NCBI GenBank assembly: GCA_040080835.1
Contig: JBEBHP010000016.1
Coordinates: 42,051-106,050, forward strand
DNA: 64,000 nucleotides
Source of the DNA: SZUA-430 sp040080835
GTDB lineage: Bacteria; Pseudomonadota; Alphaproteobacteria; Micropepsales; Micropepsaceae
Direction of reading: 5' to 3'
The notes under the pieces were generated by a model. It saw nothing but the letters and a program-made list of their open reading frames with translations. It was not told the DNA's origin and ran no database searches. The first letter of the stretch is position 1; every line of letters starts with the position of its first letter. Positions 17,196-25,238 of the stretch are shown here, piece after piece. Position numbers and translations under genes: made by a program.

Positions 17196-17863
17196 GAGAG
17201 GGCGCTCACCAGACTGTCGAATATGGCCTTGCCGTCGGTCCCGCCATGCAGCGGTTCGGACACGCGTTCGGGATGGGGCATCAGGCCAAGAATGGTCCGA
17301 CCCTCGTTGAAGATGCCGGCAATGTTGCGCGCGGCGCCGTTGGGATTGTCGCCTTCGACATAGCGGAACGCGACCTGGCCCTCGCCTTCGATCCGGTCAA
17401 GTGTTGCCTTGTCGGCATAGTAGTTGCCGTCGCCATGCGCGACCGGGATCTTGATCTTCTGTCCGGGTGCATATCGGGCAGTGAACATCGTGTTCGCACC
17501 TTCGACCGTCATGGTAACGGAGCGCGACACGAACTTGAGGCTGGCGTTGCGCATCAGCACGCCGGGCAGAAGCCCGGTTTCACACAAGACCTGAAAGCCA
17601 TTGCAGATGCCGAGGATCGGTGTCCCCTTTTTCGCCCGCGCAATAACATCGCGCATGATGGGCGAGTGCGCCGCCATCGCGCCGCAGCGCAGATAGTCAC
17701 CGTACGAGAAGCCGCCAGGCAGCACGATCAGGTCCAGATCTGCGGGCAGGCCGGCATCACCATGCCAGGCCATCAACGGCGGTGTGCCGTTAGCGCGTTC
17801 AAGCGCCATGGCGACATCGCGGTCACAATTCGAGGCGGGAAAGACAACAACGGCCGCTTTCAA
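17192..17863 (-). CDS. purQ: FGAM synthase glutaminase subunit PurQ
   Basis: 223 residues, a class I glutamine amidotransferase that supplies ammonia to PurL. The nucleophile Cys is in GICNGFQ (about residue 85); GGFSYGDYLRCGA and the C-terminal GLMPHPERVSE with the catalytic His-Glu pair are present. It overlaps purL by 4 bases. In many alphaproteobacteria purS directly precedes purQ; here a DUF2059 gene and an intergenic repeat intervene. Confidence 0.97.
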   Translation of the reverse strand: MKAAVVVFPASNCDRDVAMALERANGTPPLMAWHGDAGLPADLDLIVLPGGFSYGDYLRCGAMAAHSPIMRDVIARAKKGTPILGICNGFQVLCETGLLPGVLMRNASLKFVSRSVTMTVEGANTMFTARYAPGQKIKIPVAHGDGNYYADKATLDRIEGEGQVAFRYVEGDNPNGAARNIAGIFNEGRTILGLMPHPERVSEPLHGGTDGKAIFDSLVSALS

Positions 17864-17905
17864 GATCAGAATCTCCCTGCGCGTTGGCGCGGCAACTGAT
17901 AGCCC

Positions 17906-18117
17906 CTCAAGGCCGGAAATGCGAGGGCATTCCCCCTGCTACTTGCGGTCGCGCGGGGGGCGAAGAAAACAGCCCTTCTCCAACGCGTTGGAGACGGTGG
18001 CACGCCGCACTTATGTGCGGCGTGACGGATGAGGAGGTGGCACCCCTCATCAGTCTCGCTGCTGTCGCAGCGATCCAGCTTCTCCCCAACGGGAGAAGCG
18101 CAGGTTTAAGGGAATAC
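17906..18117. repeat. Intergenic repeat cluster upstream of purQ
   Basis: About 210 bp with several fold-back units and no plausible gene. The clearest hairpin is CACGCCGCAC with TTAT loop and GTGCGGCGTG at 18001-18024. A second, CTCCAACGCGTTGGAG, is at 17978-17993. The segment CCCCTCATCAGTCTCGCTG followed by GCAGCGATCCAGCTTCTCCC resembles common intergenic repeats of this bacterial class. It could act as a transcription attenuator between DUF2059 and purQ. Confidence 0.55.
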
Positions 18118-18118
18118 C

Positions 18119-18649
18119 CTAACTCGTCAGCGCCGGCGCCTTGGTCATGTGGTCATTCAGGTGCTGCTGTATGCGCTTGCCGATGTCGGCACCCCAGTTG
18201 CGCCCGATTTCAGAGATCTCGCGCTGCAGGTCTTCCTGCTGCGCCCGGAGCTTCTTGCCGGTGGGCGAGCGGTGGAAGGCAGTCAGTTCGCGAAGCTCCT
18301 TGACCGTAAAGCGATGCGCCCAGGCGCCAGCCATCTGCATCAGCAGCTGATTGACGCCTTTTGACATCTCTACACGCATCGAGCTTTCAATCGCATTGCG
18401 CATCTCGGCCGACATGTTCGGGAACTGCGTCTGCAGCGCCTGCATCTGGGCCGGAATAACGCGGCTGATCTGCGTGGTGACCGATTGCCGTCCGCCCATG
18501 GCGTCCAGCAGGTCAGAAGCCGCCGCCATCCGGGTGTCCATCTCGCTCATTGCAGCGGTGGGGGCACCGGCGATAGCTGGCATGGTCACGAAAGGCGATA
18601 ACAGCAAGGCAAGGCACGTCACGCCCGTGAGGGACTTTAAGCGTGTCAT
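18119..18649 (-). CDS. Exported DUF2059 domain protein
   Basis: 176 residues with a clear signal peptide (MTRLKSLTGVTCLALLLSPFV..., cleavage near AIAGA). The mature part has the DUF2059 pattern: LLDAMGGRQSVTTQ near the N-terminus and FTVKELRELTAFHRSPTGKKL in the second half. The protein should be periplasmic; the family's function is not known. It lies between purS and purQ on the same strand but is separated from both by non-coding DNA, so it is probably an intruder in an otherwise biosynthetic cluster. Confidence 0.82.
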   Translation of the reverse strand: MTRLKSLTGVTCLALLLSPFVTMPAIAGAPTAAMSEMDTRMAAASDLLDAMGGRQSVTTQISRVIPAQMQALQTQFPNMSAEMRNAIESSMRVEMSKGVNQLLMQMAGAWAHRFTVKELRELTAFHRSPTGKKLRAQQEDLQREISEIGRNWGADIGKRIQQHLNDHMTKAPALTS

Positions 18650-18719
18650 TCATCTACCCCTTGAACAAACCCCAAAAAATTCACCAGTATTTTTTTAGGC
18701 ACGTTCTTCCGTGTACGCC

Positions 18720-18959
18720 TTACTTCAACTCGATGGCGTAATTTTCGATCACGGTATTGGCCAGCAGCTTTTCGCACATGTCGGAAAGTCTCGCGTGGGC
18801 ACGAGACTTGTCTTGCTCTTCAATGTCGAGCTCGATCACTTTTCCTTGACGTACTTCGCCGACGCCTGCAAATCCCAAACGGTTCAACGCCTGACCGATC
18901 GCTTTGCCTTGCGGATCGAGCACGCCTGATTTCAACATGACTGTAACGCGTGCTTTCAT
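18720..18959 (-). CDS. purS: FGAM synthase subunit PurS
   Basis: 79 residues, the small structural subunit that joins PurL and PurQ. It begins MKARVTVMLKSGVLDPQGKA and has the family's GQALNRLGFAGVGEVRQGK stretch. It overlaps purC by 4 bases (ATGA), the normal arrangement in Alphaproteobacteria. Its GC content appears lower than purQ or purL. Confidence 0.95.
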   Translation of the reverse strand: MKARVTVMLKSGVLDPQGKAIGQALNRLGFAGVGEVRQGKVIELDIEEQDKSRAHARLSDMCEKLLANTVIENYAIELK

Positions 18960-19720
18960 TTGACGAGAACCGGTCCTTTGCGTTCTGTGTTCTGCAATTC
19001 GTTCAGGATTCCAAGTCGTTTGGCGACTTCACTGTAGGCTTCAGTCACTCCGCCGAGATCACGCCTGAACCTGTCTTTGTCTAGTTTTTCGTTCGTGCGA
19101 ACGTCCCATAGACGCATCGAGTCCGGACTGATCTCGTCAGCTAGAATTACACGCATCGTCTCATTTTCCCAGAGCCTTCCGAATTCAATTTTCAGGTCTA
19201 CCAGTTTGATCCCTGAGCCCAGAAACAACCCAGACAAGAAGTCATTGATACGAATCGCCATCGCGACGATTTCATCTATCTCTTGTGGTGTCGCCCAGTT
19301 GAATGCGGTGATGTGCTCCTCGGTGACCATCGGGTCCTGCAACTTGTCGTTCTTTAGGTAGAACTCGATGATTGATCTGGGGAGAATCGTTCCCTCCTCG
19401 ATGTCGAAGCGCTTCGCCATGGTCCCGGCGGCAACATTACGCACTACAACTTCAAGTGGTATTATCTCGACTTCGCGGATCAACTGCTCCCGCATGTTCA
19501 ACCGCCGCATGAAGTGATTAGGCACGCCGATTTCTGTGAGCTTCGTCATCAAATATTCGGATATCCGGTTGTTAAGGACACCCTTGCCCTCGATGACGGC
19601 CTTCTTCTCGCCGTTCATCGCCGTCGCATCATCCTTGAAATACTGCACCAGTGTGCCGGGCTCCGGGCCCTCGTAAAGGATCTTGCCCTTGCCTTCGTAA
19701 ACAAGCTTGCGGCTTTTCAT
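18956..19720 (-). CDS. purC: SAICAR synthetase
   Basis: 254 residues, ligating aspartate to CAIR in purine synthesis. The N-terminal KLVYEGKGKILYEG loop, MNGEKKAVIEGKGVLNN, and the later DLKIEFGRLW and LADEISPDSMRLWD motifs are all present. The ATG at 19720 is chosen because family members start there; 19 upstream codons are poorly supported. The last two-thirds of the gene is distinctly more AT-rich (near half GC by eye) than the start and the flanking genes, suggesting a mosaic origin. It is the first gene of the purC-purS unit. Confidence 0.96.
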   Translation of the reverse strand: MKSRKLVYEGKGKILYEGPEPGTLVQYFKDDATAMNGEKKAVIEGKGVLNNRISEYLMTKLTEIGVPNHFMRRLNMREQLIREVEIIPLEVVVRNVAAGTMAKRFDIEEGTILPRSIIEFYLKNDKLQDPMVTEEHITAFNWATPQEIDEIVAMAIRINDFLSGLFLGSGIKLVDLKIEFGRLWENETMRVILADEISPDSMRLWDVRTNEKLDKDRFRRDLGGVTEAYSEVAKRLGILNELQNTERKGPVLVK

Positions 19721-19947
19721 GAATTGGAAGTCCTGTGCGGCGCGGCGCGACGGATTGGGTGCACCTGAAATGACCAACGCTCGCGGAACGGCATATAAGA
19801 GCCAGTCTCACGAGCGCCAGTCCAGTTTAGCTTAAGGCCTCATGTGGATACAATGCGCCGCTCTTGCCATGCCTGTGAGCATTGCGTTAGAGCCTCCCGC
19901 GCACTAGATGAAGTAACGCGCCACGATTTGAGGAGTTTTTGGGCCCA

Positions 19948-20271
19948 ATGTCCGGTTTTGATAAGCGCCGCGAAGGTTACGAGAGCAAATTTGCCCATGA
20001 CCAAGACCTGAAATTCAAGGCGACCGCCCGGCGCAACAAGCTCCTGGGACTTTGGGCCGCAGAAAATCTGGGCATTTCTGGCGATGCGGCGGACGCCTAT
20101 GCCAAGGAAGTGGTGAAGGCAGACTTGGTAGAAGCCGGCGAGGAAGATGTCTTCCGCAAGATCCGCAAGGACTTCGACGCGAAAAACGTCGCCATCTCCG
20201 ACCACCAGATCCGCCGCGAGATGGAAGACCTCATGGTGAAGGCTGTCGAGCAGGTTCAGTCGGGGACATAG
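19948..20271 (+). CDS. DUF1476 protein, ATPase-inhibitor zeta subunit family
   Basis: 107 residues of the alphaproteobacterial DUF1476 family, whose Paracoccus member inhibits ATP hydrolysis by F1FO-ATP synthase. It begins MSGFDKRREGYESKFAHDQDL, followed by FKATARRNKLLGLWAAE and a C-terminal helix (ISDHQIRREMEDLM). AGGAG lies 12 bases before the ATG; a TTG further upstream is less likely. The N-terminal segment, thought to contact F1, is intact. It diverges from purC. This gene supports the taxonomic assignment. Confidence 0.9.
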   Translation: MSGFDKRREGYESKFAHDQDLKFKATARRNKLLGLWAAENLGISGDAADAYAKEVVKADLVEAGEEDVFRKIRKDFDAKNVAISDHQIRREMEDLMVKAVEQVQSGT

Positions 20272-20305
20272 TCCCGCACCAGCGCAGCGCCCTGCACATA
20301 AGATT

Positions 20306-20448
20306 GGTCATCCTGGACGCACTGCAGCGCGTAGCGGTGCTGTGCGATCCGGGACCCATCCGTGGCGACACATTTCCGGAAATGCCTCACCTCGCGTGGG
20401 TCCCGATCGCAACGCAGCACTTCGTGCTGCATCGCGAACGGGATGACC
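20306..20448. repeat. Interspersed repeat family Q, copy 1
   Basis: About 143 bp bounded by perfect 8-bp inverted ends GGTCATCC and GGATGACC. It begins GTCATCCTGGACGCACTGCA and contains CCTCACCTCG followed by GGGTCCCGATCG. A second copy with the same order of motifs is at 53001-53145. It resembles a small non-coding interspersed element. It lies 73 bases before the PQQ dehydrogenase start. Confidence 0.8.
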
Positions 20449-20521
20449 TCTCCAGAGAGGTGGGAAGACAACTTCAGGCATTTTGGCTACGCTGAAGCCC
20501 AGCAACCGCGGGGCACGGACC

Positions 20522-22567
20522 ATGCAGCGACTCGTTATCGCTTCATTCGCATTCCTTTTAGTCACCACAGCGGCTCTCGCTGGAGAAGCCGGCTGGAGCC
20601 ACTACGGCGGTGACGAAGGCGGTTCGCGCTACAGCCCCGCAAAACAGATCACCCCCGAGAACGTCGACAACCTGATTCGCGCCTGGGAGTTCTCAACCGG
20701 CGATCTGGCGAAGCGCGACCGCAAGGCCATGCGCCGAACCTCGCTGCAGGACACTCCGATCCTCGTCGGCAACAAGCTTCTCGTCTGCACCTCCTTCAAC
20801 GAGATCATCGCGCTTGATCCTGCCACGGGCAGACAGCTTTGGCGTTTCGACCCCAAGATCCCGACCGACAAGGTCTTCCCGGCCAACAAGTTCAACTGCC
20901 GAGGCGTCGCCGTCAGCGCCGACACTTCGCGCGTTTTTGCAGCAACGAACGACGCTCGCATATTGGCACTGGATCTGAAGTCAGGCGAGCCAGTGTCCAC
21001 TTTCGGAATCAAAGGCGAAGTAAAAATCGATCCCGGCATGGAATTGAAGTGGCCGGGCGAATTCCAGATCACATCGGCGCCTGTCGTCATCGGCAACACT
21101 GTGATCGTTGGCTCTTCAATCGGCGACAATCGCCGGGTCGACGCTCCGCACGGAACTGTCCGCGCCTACGACACCGAAACCGGCAAACTGAAATGGACCT
21201 GGGACCCAATCCCGCGTGAGGGCAAGGACCCCGCATCCCCAACATGGGGCGGCGGCAACAGGACCGTCGGTCACGCAAACGTCTGGGCGCCGATGTCCGT
21301 CGACACCAAGCGAGGCCTTGTCTTCCTTCCCACCTCGTCGCCAAGCCCCGACTTCTTCGGCGGCCTCCGGCCCGGCAACAACGAGCATGCAAACTCCGTC
21401 GTCGCGCTGAAAGCAGATACCGGTGAACTCGTCTGGGCCTTCCAGACCGTGCACCACGACGTATGGGACTACGACAACCCCGCCCAGCCGACACTTGTTA
21501 CCCTCAATCTCGACACCGGCCCGCGCGACGTTGTCATCCAGCCAACGAAGCAGGGCTTCCTGTTCGTGCTCGACCGCGACACGGGCGAGCCCGTGTTTCC
21601 CGTCGAAGAGCGCCCGGTCCCGCAAGGCGGCGTGAAGGGCGAAACCTTGTCACCAACACAAACATTCCCGAGCCATGTCCCCGCATTGGTGCCCCAGAAA
21701 CTGACGGCCGATGACGCCTTCGGCTTCACGCCCTGGGACAAGGGGGCCTGCCGCGACGCAATCGCATCCGCGCGCAGCGACGGTCTGTACACACCGCCAA
21801 CCGAACAGGGCACGATCCTGTTCCCCATGACGGGCGGCGGCGTGAACTGGGGCGGCGTAACCTTCGACCCGGTCAAACAGGTCCTGTACGTCAACACCGC
21901 GCGCGCTCCTCACCTGATCAAGCTTTTCCCCGCAGAGAAATTCGAGGAACTGGACGAGAAGTATCCTGACAAGGAAGTCTCGCAGCAAGAGGGCGCGCCC
22001 TACGGCATGATCCGCGAAGTGGTGCTCTCGCCGCTGGGCGTGCCATGCAACAACCCGCCATGGGGCATGCTTGCAGCCGTCGACCTGAAGGCTGGCAAGA
22101 TCCTGTGGGAGACGACGCTCGGCACCACAGAAGAACTCGCGCCGCTGAACATCGCGCTGCCGACAGGCACACCAACAGTGGGTGGCTCCGTCGTCACGGC
22201 GTCGGGCCTTGTTTTCATTGGCGCCACGATGGACAAATATCTCCGCGCGTTCGAAGCTAAGTCCGGAAAGGAACTGTGGCAGGGCCGACTGCCAGCGACC
22301 GGCTTCGCGACACCGATGACCTACGAATACAAGGGCACGCAATATGTCGTGATCGCAGCCGGTGGCCACGGCCAGCTCGGCACCGAACCCGGTGACACCT
22401 TTGTCGCCTTCAGGCTTGCAGGTCCGGGTGAAGGCCCGTCTTTGTGGTCGAGAACCATCGACCGTCCCGGCGGACGCATGTGGATCAACCTGGCCGTTCT
22501 CGCGATCGGGGGGCTGTTGGCGTTGCGCGGACTCTGGTGGCTCGTGACACGACGGCGGCGGCTATAG
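20522..22567 (+). CDS. PQQ-dependent (quinoprotein) dehydrogenase
   Basis: 681 residues. An N-terminal signal peptide (MQRLVIASFAFLLVTTAALAG) leads an eight-bladed propeller-type domain with repeated tryptophan-docking motifs (ALDPATGRQLWRF, ALKADTGELVWAFQ, AVDLKAGKILWETT) and the VHHDVWDYD active-site stretch of glucose/polyol-type quinoproteins. A C-terminal hydrophobic helix (about 650-672) followed by RRRRL would anchor the protein in the inner membrane facing the periplasm; this is not the N-terminal five-helix anchor of Gcd. The electron acceptor is probably ubiquinone or a cytochrome. No pqq synthesis genes are in the window. The substrate is unknown. Confidence 0.9.
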   Translation: MQRLVIASFAFLLVTTAALAGEAGWSHYGGDEGGSRYSPAKQITPENVDNLIRAWEFSTGDLAKRDRKAMRRTSLQDTPILVGNKLLVCTSFNEIIALDPATGRQLWRFDPKIPTDKVFPANKFNCRGVAVSADTSRVFAATNDARILALDLKSGEPVSTFGIKGEVKIDPGMELKWPGEFQITSAPVVIGNTVIVGSSIGDNRRVDAPHGTVRAYDTETGKLKWTWDPIPREGKDPASPTWGGGNRTVGHANVWAPMSVDTKRGLVFLPTSSPSPDFFGGLRPGNNEHANSVVALKADTGELVWAFQTVHHDVWDYDNPAQPTLVTLNLDTGPRDVVIQPTKQGFLFVLDRDTGEPVFPVEERPVPQGGVKGETLSPTQTFPSHVPALVPQKLTADDAFGFTPWDKGACRDAIASARSDGLYTPPTEQGTILFPMTGGGVNWGGVTFDPVKQVLYVNTARAPHLIKLFPAEKFEELDEKYPDKEVSQQEGAPYGMIREVVLSPLGVPCNNPPWGMLAAVDLKAGKILWETTLGTTEELAPLNIALPTGTPTVGGSVVTASGLVFIGATMDKYLRAFEAKSGKELWQGRLPATGFATPMTYEYKGTQYVVIAAGGHGQLGTEPGDTFVAFRLAGPGEGPSLWSRTIDRPGGRMWINLAVLAIGGLLALRGLWWLVTRRRRL

Positions 22568-23920
22568 TCCTGACATTCGAAGCACGAGGCCAGCAATGGC
22601 GCTCATCCCGAGCAGCGCCATTACGGGCGCCTTGAACCGCAGCAAGGCGACAGCCGCTGCAACCGAAAGCGCAAGTGCAGCAATGTTCATTGTCGCAAGT
22701 TCCGGAACGTGCACCTGCACCAGTCCGACGGCGACCACGTCCACTTTCGCAAACAGCACATGCAGCGCAAACCAGACCGCAAGGTTCAGGATGACGCCAA
22801 CCACGGCGGCAGTGATTGCAGCCAGGGCACCGGACAGCTGTCTGTTCGCACGCACGCGTTCGGCATAGGGCGCGCCGACAAAGATCCAGAGAAACGACGG
22901 GGCAAAAGTCACCCACAGCGTCACGGCTGCACCAATAACGCCCGCCAACAGCGGATCGAAACCCGCATGCCGGAACGCGCCTATGAATCCGACATGTTGC
23001 AGCACCAGGATCAGCGGCCCCGGTGTCGTCTCGGCAAGCGCGAGGCCGTCGAGCATCTCGGGCGCCGTCATCCAGTGATAGGTCGCAACCGCTTCCTGCG
23101 CAACGTAGGCAAGCACGGCATAGGCGCCGCCAAACGTGACCACTGACATCTTGCTGAAGAAGAGGGCCATCGTCGCGAAAAGGTTGTCGGGCCCGAGCGC
23201 CAGCGTGATCATCCCCACGGGCAGCAGCCAGATGACAAGCCAGACTGCAATCGTAGCGAACGTCTTTCCGCGCGTCGTTGCCGCGTGCCCAAGTGCGCCG
23301 CGCGCAAAAGCTTCATCGACGGCATAGAGTTGACTGGCCGCATTCCCTCCCGCCTTGCGCCCGCTCGATTTGAACTGTTCCGGTGCAAACTGAGCGCCCA
23401 GAAATCCCGCAAGGCCCGCGCCCAGGACAACAAGAGGAAAAGGCACGTTGAAAAAGAACAGGGCAATGAAAGCGGCCGCCGCAATCCAGGTCATGGCAGG
23501 ACCCGTAAACGCACGCTTCGAAATGCGCACGACAGCTTCGATCACGATCGCAAGCACGGCAGCCTTCACGCCGAAGAAAACATCAGCGACGAAGGCAACG
23601 CTGGCGAACTCCACATAAAGTATGCTCAATCCCAGCATCACCAGCGCGCCGGGCAGAATAAACAAGAGACCCGCTGCCAGACCCCCGCGCACACCGTGCA
23701 TGAGCCATCCGACATAGGTTGCAAGCTGCTGCGCCTCTGGTCCCGGCAGCAGCATGCAGTAGTTCAGCGCGTGGAAATAGCGTTCGTCGCTGATCCACTT
23801 TTTTTCTTCCACCAGGACCCGGTGCATGAGCGCGATCTGCCCGGCCGGTCCACCAAAGTTGACGCAGCCAATATAGGCCCAGACCCTGAGTGCTTCAGCG
23901 AACGTGGGAAGTGGCGTCAT
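22562..23920 (-). CDS. chrA: Chromate transporter ChrA (long-chain type)
   Basis: 452 residues with about ten to twelve membrane segments in two homologous halves. The first half has FGGPAGQIALMHR and LPGPEAQQLATYVGW; the second has FGGAYAVLAYVAQEAV and ETTPGPLILVLQHVGF. It exports chromate from the cytoplasm. It starts at 23920, overlapping the chrB stop by an ATGA junction, so the two are coupled. The stop overlaps the end of the convergent PQQ dehydrogenase by 6 bases. Confidence 0.94.
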   Translation of the reverse strand: MTPLPTFAEALRVWAYIGCVNFGGPAGQIALMHRVLVEEKKWISDERYFHALNYCMLLPGPEAQQLATYVGWLMHGVRGGLAAGLLFILPGALVMLGLSILYVEFASVAFVADVFFGVKAAVLAIVIEAVVRISKRAFTGPAMTWIAAAAFIALFFFNVPFPLVVLGAGLAGFLGAQFAPEQFKSSGRKAGGNAASQLYAVDEAFARGALGHAATTRGKTFATIAVWLVIWLLPVGMITLALGPDNLFATMALFFSKMSVVTFGGAYAVLAYVAQEAVATYHWMTAPEMLDGLALAETTPGPLILVLQHVGFIGAFRHAGFDPLLAGVIGAAVTLWVTFAPSFLWIFVGAPYAERVRANRQLSGALAAITAAVVGVILNLAVWFALHVLFAKVDVVAVGLVQVHVPELATMNIAALALSVAAAVALLRFKAPVMALLGMSAIAGLVLRMSGL

Positions 23921-24432
23921 GCAATCACGGGCGGCCACGCGTGGGTTTCATTTTGCGCCTGCAGGATCCAGGCATAGAACGCATCATACATCACAAGCCC
24001 CGCCCGCAGCATTTCATGATCGTCAGCATACATGCGCGACAGGCCCAGCGACATCGCATAGAGCCCCGGTGATTGCGGGGTGAGATCCAGTCTGCTTGTG
24101 TCGGCCCCGCGCACGATCTTCGCCAATGTGTGAAGGCCCGGTTCCGTCAGCCCGAACTGCTCGACGAATGCATCGAATGAGCAATATTCGCCATTGTGTT
24201 CGAGTGGTGCCCCCGGAATGTCATAGGCGACGGATCTGGTTTTCTCGGCAGTCGCGAATACACTGGTAGCCGGCACATAAAGGAATTCGGCCTTCGGATC
24301 GATGAAACGCAGGATGAGCCAGGGGCATGCGATCCGGTCGATCTTGGGCCGCTCGCGCGTGACCCAAGATGTGGGGCGCCGATCACCGAAGAAGCGTTCA
24401 AGTTTGGCACTGATTTTGCTGGTTTTGGTCAT
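23917..24432 (-). CDS. chrB: ChrB-domain chromate resistance protein
   Basis: 171 residues corresponding only to the C-terminal domain of ChrB (the full-length protein, over 300 residues, senses chromate). Family marks are WVTRERPKIDRIACPWLILRFIDP with the probable metal-binding Cys, then CSFDAFVEQFGL and HTLAKIVRGADT. The N-terminal regulator domain is absent. Directly upstream of chrA and coupled to it, the protein may assist chromate export or sense it. About 120 bases separate it from the M50 protease gene. Confidence 0.9.
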   Translation of the reverse strand: MTKTSKISAKLERFFGDRRPTSWVTRERPKIDRIACPWLILRFIDPKAEFLYVPATSVFATAEKTRSVAYDIPGAPLEHNGEYCSFDAFVEQFGLTEPGLHTLAKIVRGADTSRLDLTPQSPGLYAMSLGLSRMYADDHEMLRAGLVMYDAFYAWILQAQNETHAWPPVIA

Positions 24433-24551
24433 ACCAAGCCCTCGTTTTGGAACGAGGCAGATCTTGGATGGAGACCATCTGAAATACCGGGAGCCTGCCG
24501 CAACCCCGATGTCTCAATAATAGTGCGTGGCGCGCGTCGCTGCAAGTCCCG

Positions 24552-25226
24552 TCAAAACCGGCTGTTGTTGGCCGACTGGATTTCCTGCGAGGCCGCAAGG
24601 ATCAGCAGCACGCCAACCATTGCGTTAAAGCTGAACGACCCGCTTTGCAGGTCGAGCGCGATGAGAAGGAAGCCAACACCCACACCGATATAGCCCGTGA
24701 TCACGCGCGCCCTTGGGCGCCGCACGAACTTGGCAAGGATCGCACAGGCAATCTTGCCACCATCAAGCGGATAACCCGGTAGCAGGTTGAAAATGGCGAG
24801 CGCGAGATTCGAAAAGGCGAGGCGGCCAAGGATTGAATACGAGTGCTCGTCCAGGTCAAAGCCTGGAAGCACGAAATAGGTGAGCACGGCAAAAATCGCG
24901 AGATTGGCCGCAGGCCCTCCACCGGAAACGACAATTTCTTCCAGTGTCGTCCGGGGCGGGCGGGACAGCCGCGCAAAGCCACCGAAGAATGTCAGCGTGA
25001 CATCCAGCGTGCCGATCCCAAACAGGCGTCCCGCAAGCGCGTGCCCCATCTCGTGCAGGTAGATGGAAAAGATGAACAGCACGACGAACGTCAGCTCGTC
25101 AAAGACGCCGCCCATACCCGGACGTCGCAGGCCGTTCAGCACAAAGAATGCCGCCAGCAGAAATACGCCAATGTCGATGCGGAGGTAGACGCCGAACACC
25201 CTGCCAATGTTGATCGGCGAACCCAT
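24552..25226 (-). CDS. Site-2 protease-like M50 family metalloprotease
   Basis: 224 residues with five or six membrane helices. Zinc motif HEMGH is at residues 58-62, and the third ligand motif is PGYPLDGG near 150. This is the minimal S2P core without PDZ domain, resembling SpoIVFB-like/rhizobial M50 proteins. It probably cleaves transmembrane regulatory proteins; the substrate is unknown. It follows purB after 12 bases and is likely the last gene of the gabD-purB transcript. Confidence 0.88.
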   Translation of the reverse strand: MGSPINIGRVFGVYLRIDIGVFLLAAFFVLNGLRRPGMGGVFDELTFVVLFIFSIYLHEMGHALAGRLFGIGTLDVTLTFFGGFARLSRPPRTTLEEIVVSGGGPAANLAIFAVLTYFVLPGFDLDEHSYSILGRLAFSNLALAIFNLLPGYPLDGGKIACAILAKFVRRPRARVITGYIGVGVGFLLIALDLQSGSFSFNAMVGVLLILAASQEIQSANNSRF

Positions 25227-25238
25227 CAGTCAGTCCCT

